Source: Corynespora cassiicola
Lineage: Eukaryota > Ascomycota > Dothideomycetes > Pleosporales > Corynesporascaceae
Direction: 5' to 3'
Assembly: GCA_022059125.1 (NCBI GenBank)
Contig: JAEUWY010000023.1
Coordinates: forward strand, 310,001-374,000
DNA length: 64,000 nucleotides
In this document: positions 57,014 through 64,000 of the stretch, piece after piece
Layout: each line of letters starts with the position of its first letter
How positions within the stretch are numbered: position 1 is the first letter of the stretch
The notes under the pieces: model-generated
Told to the model about the DNA's origin: nothing
The model's input: the letters and a program-made list of their open reading frames with translations, nothing else
Databases searched by the model: none
Translations under genes and position numbers: made by a program

Positions 57014-57991
57014 GGCAACATGCCGCCACACGCAGTCACGGTCGAAGTCGGTGGCGGTCGAAGGAGTGGACTTTTAGTGATAGCGACCGGCACAGCGTGA
57101 GCAGGCTGCCACTGCCGTCAGTCACGCAAGGGCGGTCGTAAGGGGGCAGGGCGGCGGGCGGACTCTCACCGGAAGCGTAGTCAGTCGGGTAGTTGGGAGG
57201 TGCGGTGACGGAGGTGGGTCCCTTGGGCCCTGTCGGGAAGATCAACAACTGAGGGGCGAGCGGCGAAAGGGCGGGCCGCGAGCGAAGGGGGGAGGGGGAA
57301 TGGAAGACTCGAGGAAGTCTGTCAACAGTCGGCGGGCAGGGGATGGCGGAATGGCGGAATGGCGTGCAGGTCCGGCCCAAGCCTCGCCGGAAACCTTGGT
57401 GCAGCTTGGAGGGCGTCGCAGCTGTCAAGAGCCTCAGGCGTCTGCGGAGGCGCGAGATACTCTCGGCCATGCTTATCGCGGCTGCACACGTCCCGCACGG
57501 CCCCCTCGCCGCCTCACGCGACCGCCCACGCCCGGCGGAAAAACAGTGGCTCCGAAACTCTGTGACGACCATCCGTTGGCAGTGCACCGCCGTCAATGGT
57601 TGAATTACTATTTAGCCCAGCCTGCTCTGCCCATCAGTCAACCGCATAGGCATGCAGACTGGCAGACAGGCAGACCGGCAGAACATGGCCGCCCCCTGAG
57701 CATTCTCGCCTCCCCTTCCAGCCCTCAGTGTATACACGCCAAGCCCATGCGCCTTCGCTCAATCCATCCTACCCAACCCCTCCCCCCAAAAGGAAACTGC
57801 TAGAACGCCAGAAAGCTTTTTTTTATGACTGTGCATGTACACAAGGAGATTCGTGACGCAGACTACGAGAACATGGCTGCAATTACAATGGTGAATAGCG
57901 CGAGCGGCGTGCGCGCGCGAGAAACTTTGCCAGAATGCTGCTCTGCGAGTCAGTCTGGAGAAGAAAAGACATGGATGACAATATGTGCTGC
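57014..57991. other. Intergenic region between FYVE-RING and TRP-like genes
   Basis: The region holds the promoter of the FYVE-RING gene (-) and the 3' flank of the TRP-like gene (-). It is GC-rich with chance frames up to 186 codons lacking motifs. Confidence 0.5.
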
Positions 57992-60900
57992 TCAGCGTGA
58001 CCTATTTGCGTTTCCGCTGCCCTGGGTGCTGATGCTTCTACTCCTATCCACTATTTCCGCCGACGCTTCTAGATGTGCCCCTGCGTCGGTTCGCTCGGTT
58101 TGGATGCTGTCGCGCGCCACGTGCTTGTGCACGTACCCGGTGCTTAGCGGTCGCTCCCCAGTCTGAATGGTCCGCGGCGGTTGGAGCGTGTCGGCCGCGT
58201 CGAGTTGCTCGAGGTCGCTGGCCCTGTCGTTATGGTACATGCTCGACGCCGCAGAATGCCCTGGAGAACGTTCTGGCGACGGAGACGGCTCCGAGGACCC
58301 GAAAGGCAGGCGGATGGGGAGACCGCCTGGGTTGGGTTGGAGATGCTGCGACGTGCGCCGGGGGTTCTCAGCCGAAGATGCCATCACTGTCGACAGCCGT
58401 GAGCTGCTGTCCAGGACCGCACTACCAGTGGAGCCTGTCCTGCGCGAACTCTTGCGCGGAATGTTTGGAGGACGGCCGCCTTGACGAGGATTGCGAGATG
58501 CCCGGGACCCAATCCTGCTAGGCAACTCTATGCCACCCCCTGTCTCAATGGGTCCCAATGTGGGCGCCATGTCTGATATGCGCTCCCCGCGGTAATCGAT
58601 CGAGTCGTCGTCGCTCCTGCTATCATCCGAATCGCTGTCGTTCGATCTCCTCATTGCAGCCGTGGCTGCGGCCGCAGCGGCTGCCGTGCCTGAGCCTGGG
58701 CTGGTGCGCTTGGGTGACCCTCTCGTCGGCGGAGTATTAGGGCTATCTCGATATGGCTCTTGCGGAGCATGTGGCGATTCATCATCCTCTTCCAGGGGCA
58801 TCATCTGAGGTGGAATACGCGTGCTTCGCACAACCTCAAACCCTTTGCCCTTTTCTTTCTTCTTGCCAGCAAATAGACCTAGGCTCTTGAACCATCCAGT
58901 TGCAGACGATACAGGACCCATGGGATCAGCCGGTCCAGTCTTCAGCTTTCGAGTAGGCTGAGCCGAAAGGGCAGGGCCACGCAACCCATAGTAAAAGTCT
59001 GACTCTCGAACGGAGTAATCTGTATTGTTTCGGCGCTCGAGGTTAGGATCTGAATCGTCGCGGTGCATCTTAAGGTATGCGGGGGTGATGGAGCTGCGAT
59101 TTGGAGACCATGATGACGGGCCTTCCCCTACATCACCAATCTCGGCTTCATCCACATTGTCAGCGTAAGGCGTCTCTCGGCCTTGAACCCCAGGCGTCAG
59201 CGAATCCATCGTATGCTTTCGTGGGCGTGGAGCTCGGAAGTATGGATCTGCGGCGTCCAGTTGTGCGCCCATGGTGGGTCGTCGGGAGCTTTGTCCAGAT
59301 CCACCTCCGAGATAGCTGAAAGGTGTTGCATTGGTCCCAGGAGTGCCCGGCGTGCCGCCACCATAATTGCTCATCTCGGCTCCTTGGCTAAATTGGTCGA
59401 AACCAAGGCTGGCACGCTGGCTTCCATTGTGGTTGTTCAGAAGGACCGCAGAACTGCCAGACAAGCTCCTAGCTCGCCCACCCATGAGTTGAATATGCTT
59501 GTTCTCGTCATGAGCAAGCATTGCTGCATTCGAGTTGAGACTGCTACGTTGATGTCGGTGTGCCCGTGTCCGTTTCGAGAGTTGGCGCTTGCCAAAAACT
59601 TTGGTAAGTCCTCCTCTTTGCTCGCCACCAGCACCCGCGAGCCTAGCACCGACTTCAATGATGGTCTGAAGCGCATTCAGGAAAAAACCAAAGACCAGCA
59701 CGACGGCATGAAGTAGTAATATCGAATATCCAATCCATCCCTTGGGAGCCTCGGAAACGTTCAGGTTGGGGACAAAGGCAATCATTAAAAGTATACAGGT
59801 CAATCGGACGACAGAGAAGAAGGTGTGGTAGGCGTTCATTGACGTGTTGGACTGGAAGGGCCTAAACGCATGAAGGGTAAGAATTAAAATTACTTCGCAG
59901 ATGGCAAGAACAATGATTTGAGCGATGCCGGAAGGCTGAATGGCACCAATGGCAATGCCGCGGATAGTGTTTAGCAATACTGGAATGAAGGCAAATGGCG
60001 CAGCGTCGTCGGAATAGGTGTTGTAGAGAGGGCCGTAAGTGAGAACTGTCGGGAGATCATCAAAGAGATGGGCTCGTGGTCGCGTCGTGAAGATGAACCA
60101 GAATATCCAAGTGGCAGCACTCATGACACCGACTAGAAGAACGACGGCCGTGGCGATGACGGATCCTGGCGAGCGTTCCGCCACCACAAGCTGGAATAGG
60201 GACAGAGCGATTATGGGTAGCATGAAGAAGTTGAATATGATGCGCACAACATTACCGGCGGTGAAGGACCAGTTTTTGCCCCGAAGATCCGGGTCTTGGG
60301 AGTTCGTGGTTAAGCGGTAGATCCAACGGCCTACGAATCCCAGTTGCACAAGGACAATTACAGCGGCTATGATGGCCAGCAGCCACACGGCCATGCCCGC
60401 CCAAATATCCCGCTCTTCTGACATGCCGACATACTCGCCAAGACGAGAAAGCCCGTATGTGCTGTTCGTAAAGTAGATGCCATCTATGAGAGTTTGGGAT
60501 CCGTTACCCTGGCTTACAAAGCTCTCGTTGAACATGAGCACCGACCAGCTGGCCTGGCTGATGACAGGTTGAAAAAAACCGGGGTAGTTCAGGTTCAAGC
60601 TCCCGGCAAGCACGATGAATTGGATATACTGAAGGCAATCTCCAAAGCCGGGCGTAACGAGCCGCAGCAAATCTTCGTCCCTACCGGAGTTGCTGGTCCA
60701 ACGAAAAATGTTTGTTGTTCCCCAGGGGCTGTACGTGGCGGCAAAGACGGTTGCAAAGGCCACGAGCGCGAGTATGGCAGCCGGCAGATAGCGGAGGGCA
60801 CCCGACAACCTGGCCCCCAGATCCGGTGTGATATTGGTCGATATGCAGGCCAAGGTGGTGGGGTCGCTACCCTCTGTGGGTGCATCACCTGAGACAATGC

Positions 60901-61663
60901 GCGCGGTAGATGCGATTGTCGCAAATGAGTAGCTACTATAGAAATCGTGACCAATGGTGAAGGCCGGTAGTTCCCAGTAATTGGTCAGGTTTGCGTCGAA
61001 TGCGGGTGAAATAGGACAGGACGTGTTGACTGTGCTACGACAAAAGGGAGCGGCTGGGGCGGTGTATGCAGAGTAGGTGAGCACCTTGAAGGATTGGAAC
61101 AGGGTCGTGTACTTGTTATTGGACCTGCTGACGTCGACAATCTTGCCCAGTGTCTGGTTCGGGTCGTTCCAGTATTCCGCGTTGTCGGACGAAGGGTAGT
61201 TGCCCGAGCTGGCCTGACCGGATACGTTCCCATAGATGGTGATGTTGAGGTTGTGGCTGGGCGAGCTCGTGTCGAAGGCAGCCCATACGTATACGGGGTA
61301 AAACTGTAGGCGCGGGGGGTCTTGTGCAAAGCGGTAGCCGCGCGAGAGGCAATTGTCGAAGGCTACGAATACGGCGTTTGAGACGGGAAGGAGGGCGGCG
61401 AGGGCGAAGAGGAACATGACAAAGGTTGACAAGTGTTTCCGCCTCGGTCGCGGCGGGGGCTGTGTGGGTTGGAGCGAAGGTAGATGGCGCTGCCTGGGTC
61501 GCGGGAGGGGGTAGGCGCAGCGGCGCGCCATGGAGAGTGTCATGGTGTCGAGGTCCGCCTCTTCGTCATCTCGTGATGGTATTCCTTTCGGCCGGCGTGG
61601 TCGTGGACATGCAGCAGCAGCAGCAGCAGCAGAAGCAGCAGCGAGCGGCGTCGGACCGTCCAT
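57992..61663 (-). CDS. TRP-like ion channel with ML-like domain (Pkd2/spray family)
   Basis: Intronless gene for up to 1,223 residues. A Pro/Arg-rich N-terminus leads to a hydrophobic signal segment at about 80-100 (FVMFLFALAALLPVSNAVF). A lumenal or extracellular ML-like domain follows (about 100-300; sequons NIT, NVS, NQT, NTS, NLT; several Cys). From about 305 to 690 there are many transmembrane helices of the TRP-like family (YLPAAILALVAFATVFAATYSPWG, VWLLAIIAAVIVLVQLGFVG, FNFFMLPIIALSLFQLVVAE, ITIFW-like segments, LTCILLMIAFVPNL). The remaining 530 residues are a hydrophilic, Ser/Pro/Arg-rich cytosolic tail with polyalanine near 985-1000. Homologs include Schizosaccharomyces pkd2, yeast Flc proteins and Neurospora spray, linked to calcium, wall stress and vacuolar traffic. 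The true start may be M41 (61543), M45 or M83, since the first 80 residues include an Ala run coded by a triplet repeat. Confidence 0.92.
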   Translation of the reverse strand: MDGPTPLAAASAAAAAAACPRPRRPKGIPSRDDEEADLDTMTLSMARRCAYPLPRPRQRHLPSLQPTQPPPRPRRKHLSTFVMFLFALAALLPVSNAVFVAFDNCLSRGYRFAQDPPRLQFYPVYVWAAFDTSSPSHNLNITIYGNVSGQASSGNYPSSDNAEYWNDPNQTLGKIVDVSRSNNKYTTLFQSFKVLTYSAYTAPAAPFCRSTVNTSCPISPAFDANLTNYWELPAFTIGHDFYSSYSFATIASTARIVSGDAPTEGSDPTTLACISTNITPDLGARLSGALRYLPAAILALVAFATVFAATYSPWGTTNIFRWTSNSGRDEDLLRLVTPGFGDCLQYIQFIVLAGSLNLNYPGFFQPVISQASWSVLMFNESFVSQGNGSQTLIDGIYFTNSTYGLSRLGEYVGMSEERDIWAGMAVWLLAIIAAVIVLVQLGFVGRWIYRLTTNSQDPDLRGKNWSFTAGNVVRIIFNFFMLPIIALSLFQLVVAERSPGSVIATAVVLLVGVMSAATWIFWFIFTTRPRAHLFDDLPTVLTYGPLYNTYSDDAAPFAFIPVLLNTIRGIAIGAIQPSGIAQIIVLAICEVILILTLHAFRPFQSNTSMNAYHTFFSVVRLTCILLMIAFVPNLNVSEAPKGWIGYSILLLHAVVLVFGFFLNALQTIIEVGARLAGAGGEQRGGLTKVFGKRQLSKRTRAHRHQRSSLNSNAAMLAHDENKHIQLMGGRARSLSGSSAVLLNNHNGSQRASLGFDQFSQGAEMSNYGGGTPGTPGTNATPFSYLGGGSGQSSRRPTMGAQLDAADPYFRAPRPRKHTMDSLTPGVQGRETPYADNVDEAEIGDVGEGPSSWSPNRSSITPAYLKMHRDDSDPNLERRNNTDYSVRESDFYYGLRGPALSAQPTRKLKTGPADPMGPVSSATGWFKSLGLFAGKKKEKGKGFEVVRSTRIPPQMMPLEEDDESPHAPQEPYRDSPNTPPTRGSPKRTSPGSGTAAAAAAATAAMRRSNDSDSDDSRSDDDSIDYRGERISDMAPTLGPIETGGGIELPSRIGSRASRNPRQGGRPPNIPRKSSRRTGSTGSAVLDSSSRLSTVMASSAENPRRTSQHLQPNPGGLPIRLPFGSSEPSPSPERSPGHSAASSMYHNDRASDLEQLDAADTLQPPRTIQTGERPLSTGYVHKHVARDSIQTERTDAGAHLEASAEIVDRSRSISTQGSGNANRSR
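61611..61633. repeat. CAG triplet repeat at the TRP-like gene start
   Basis: Seven or more CAG/GCA units read as Ala codons on the minus strand near residues 11-18 of the longest frame of the TRP-like gene. If translation starts downstream, the repeat lies in the leader. Confidence 0.85.
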
Positions 61664-62574
61664 CTACGACTGCTCGCGCGAGCAGAAGGGCAAGTAGGTC
61701 GGTCAGTCAGCAGTGGATGCCTAAAGCCGTGCCTCCTTTTTTATCAGGTGTGTCTTGTCCTCAGGACGGGCGGTCGGTAGCGTGATGGATGGCGATCCTA
61801 CTCGTATCGCAGGAACACGCAGGCCGGCCAGGGTAAACAATGGCGGAGGAGGGCTCGCAGGCTGCCGGACTGCGGTCGGCGGCGATGGGGGATCGGAGCA
61901 GCTGAAAAACGGTAGCACGGGCGACGAGGATGGCCTGCGAGGGTGAAACGGCGCGTCAGGTCGAGGGGTGGCGGCGGTGCGGCGATGAGCTGGCAGGGCG
62001 GTCGCGACTGCTCAGAAGTGGCGCCCGGGCGCAGCGGCGGCAACGGGAGGGTCAGAAAGGCGGGTAAAGCGAGCGTAAGAAGCGTAAGAGGTGTCTGGGT
62101 GGAAGCAGCGAGCGACGCAGGACCGGCGGGCGGTTGGCCTGGGAGGGGGGGCGGCGACAATGGCGAGAGGGTCTCGGGGTATCAGCAGCAGCGGCAAGCA
62201 GCAAGCAGCACCAAGCAAGCACCAGGCAGGAGACGGCGACGGGCGGGGTGCAGCAACGTTTAAGGCACGGCGGAGGGTGCAGGTGGGCTCTGGCAGGGCG
62301 GCGCGCTATGCGGCTAGCCCGCGCGGATTATCGACTGCAGGTCGGAGGCAGGCTCGGGGCGTGTGGCCGCAGCAGCGCAGTGGCAGCGCCGTGGTGTGGT
62401 GGGAATGGTTTTCAGCGGAGCGCGCAGCCGTGGCCGTGACGCGATGCGGGTGCGGAGGTGGCTCACCAGCAGGGCGGAAACCCTGGCGATAATTGAATGC
62501 TATGTACTAGGGCCCAACGTCATCGCGACCGCTCGCCAGACATGGCCGTCTCTCTGGCATACTCAATGCTCCAT

Positions 62575-62608
62575 GGCCTCGACGGCCTCGACGGCCTCGA
62601 CGGCCTCG
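62575..62608. repeat. Minisatellite GGCCTCGAC, nearly four copies
   Basis: Three full and one partial copy of a 9-base unit, uninterrupted and without a convincing coding frame around it. Confidence 0.85.
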
Positions 62609-62785
62609 CGCTGTGATCAGCGCCGCCTGCTGGCCAGACGGCACTTATTCATAGAAACGGGGGGATACGAAGGTTAGCGGCGCGGGAGTGGCGGCTTTGA
62701 CCTCCAACTGGCGACGCGAGCGCCCTCACCTATCGGATGCCGCTGCTGGCGTACGTACGTGGGTGAGGGCCGCCAGCCGTGATGA

Positions 62786-62813
62786 TGGTGGTGGTGGTGG
62801 TGGTGGTGGTGGT
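62786..62813. repeat. Triplet repeat (GGT)n
   Basis: Nine GGT units in a non-coding stretch, preceded by GAT units. Confidence 0.9.
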
Positions 62814-62987
62814 GCAATGCCACGGCCGGCCGCGTCGCTCACCTGGGCAGCGATGGACATGAAGGTCGAGCGTGGGCTACAGCGTGCCCCGGCGGGCGGG
62901 CTACAACGTGGGCTACAGCTGTGCGCATGCGGAAAGGCGCAAACAGTGGACGGCGGCCTGGGACTGGGCAGGGCGCAGCAGCTCCGT

Positions 62988-63025
62988 GGCTCCAGGGCTC
63001 CAGGGCTCCAGGGCTCCAGCTCCAG
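62988..63025. repeat. Minisatellite (GGCTCCAG)n
   Basis: Four tandem copies of an 8-base unit, followed by decayed copies up to about 63035. Confidence 0.85.
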
Positions 63026-64000
63026 TCCAGGGCTCTGCTATTTTTGACCATTTGTTTGGGAGCGCCCGTCGACTCGCCAACCACGTTTCATCCGCCGCAG
63101 AAAACCTCCGCCCAGCGAGTCGGGAGAGGCTCCACTGAACACCCTTTTTCGGCCGTTTTCTCGGTTTCGACGCGCCGGAGCCAAGCTGCATGAATAAGCT
63201 GTGGAGAGCTGTCCTGCGCTAGAGCCCAGCCCGAGGCTGGCCCCCTTTTTCCCTTGGGATCCTGTCTTGCCCATCTGTGACGCAGGTCCACGTGAGCTGT
63301 GCGCTGTGGGCTGCGCCCTGCCGCCGCTCTCCTGAATGCACCCCGACCTGGCTGCCCGACTGTCCGACTGCCCGACTGCCCACATGCAGAGACGCAATGG
63401 ACGGCGGGAATTGCATCGGCAGGCCTGGGAGTTGGTGAGGTATGATGATCCTGTGTAAGCCGACCGCATGCGGCATAGCGTCCGACGAGAGATTGCCATA
63501 ATGCAATCCGCATGTCTCTTAACAGGACCCTCATTTACATCTGCCCAAGGATGCAGATCATGGCTGCGTAACAATGATGACCCGATTGCCCATCATTCGA
63601 GTGGCTAGCCACGCTTTCTCGGCCGCCCCGTCGTCCCCGCCGATTGTTCCGTTAGGAAACGTTCGGATGCTCGCGTCGTAACGGCCATCAGCTAGCCACC
63701 GGAAGTAGGTCCTATTCAGCCTGTGTGATTGGAAATGCGTTGAGCCATTAATCTGCCAAGCAGTCTGTCCTCGAGAAACGAGTTGAGCAGTCCGAGGCCT
63801 ACGCTCGCCATCGGCCAGCCTATTTCTGTCAGCCGGTCCCTGCGCCATGGAAATTTCAAAAGTCTCCTCGCTCTCTCCCAGCCCCCAAACACCGGGCACA
63901 TCTTGCTTCATGTTTGCAGAGCCAGGCATTTGCTTGCAGGCGTGACCAAGTTCGCATTTGCTTTCCACTGTACTCACCGTTCAAGCTTTGCGCTGCGCTT

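Larger units (their letters stand above)
61664..64000. other. GC-rich, repeat-rich right-edge stretch
   Basis: About 2.3 kb upstream of the TRP-like gene. The DNA is GC-rich with many AGCAGC and CAAGCAG runs and several minisatellites. Frames up to 178 codons occur on both strands but lack motifs; one on the minus strand (63558-63977, 139 codons) has a more even composition and may belong to a gene outside the window. The first few hundred bases should hold the TRP-like promoter. Confidence 0.4.

Noticed and set aside
57036..57596. 186-codon minus-strand frame just upstream of the FYVE-RING gene
   Set aside because: It ends before the FYVE-RING start in another frame, has no domain, and no splice makes it an N-terminal extension.
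1..64000. CRISPR arrays, bacterial operons or phage-like modules
   Set aside because: All recognised genes are spliced fungal nuclear genes; the tandem repeats present are short micro- and minisatellites without spacers.

Overview
The window reads as nuclear DNA of a filamentous ascomycete (Pezizomycotina). Genes are split by short introns, mostly about 50 to 65 bases, with GTAAGT/GTGAGT/GTATGT-type donors and plain AG acceptors. The gene content is typical of this group: three Zn(II)2Cys6 regulators, an M36 fungalysin, a CRH-type GH16 wall enzyme, a PTH11/rhodopsin-like membrane protein and a CYT-4 type mitochondrial RNB protein. I cannot name the class or genus from sequence alone. Sixteen protein genes are supported. 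Exon joins were checked by hand for frame. The products are complete and no clear mobile element was found.

Left part (1-14 kb): a small catabolic-looking group holds an anion:cation-symporter MFS permease (784-2519, -), an LLM-type flavin monooxygenase (2787-4416, -) and a type I Baeyer-Villiger monooxygenase (4967-6972, +). The two oxygenases diverge from a shared 550-base promoter. A six-exon rhodopsin-like membrane protein follows (7833-9330), then 4.8 kb without a convincing gene.

Middle (14-31 kb): a secreted M36 metalloprotease, a four-TM membrane protein, an 833-residue glycoprotein-like membrane protein of unknown role, an NAD(P)-dependent aldehyde dehydrogenase (-) facing a Zn2Cys6 regulator (+), and a GPI-anchored GH16 chitin-glucan crosslinking enzyme.

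Centre right (31-48 kb): about 4.5 kb of T-rich DNA without a convincing gene, carrying a strong hairpin; then an SDR oxidoreductase and a large Zn2Cys6 regulator in tandem (both -). Next come the molybdopterin synthase small subunit (-) divergent from a CYT-4/Dss1-like mitochondrial exoribonuclease (+), and a third Zn2Cys6 regulator (+).

Right end (48-64 kb): 5 kb with no firm gene, a 175-residue coiled-coil protein (+), a FYVE-RING protein related to yeast Pib1 (-), and a 1,223-residue TRP-like channel of the Pkd2/spray type (-). The last 2.3 kb is GC-rich, repeat-rich and without a recognisable gene.

Functionally, the regulators sit next to oxidoreductases (ALDH, SDR), which suggests local control but does not prove it. 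The FYVE-RING and TRP-like genes are tandem and both families act on endosome or vacuole membranes. Gene boundaries at 5' ends are the least certain part of the annotation.
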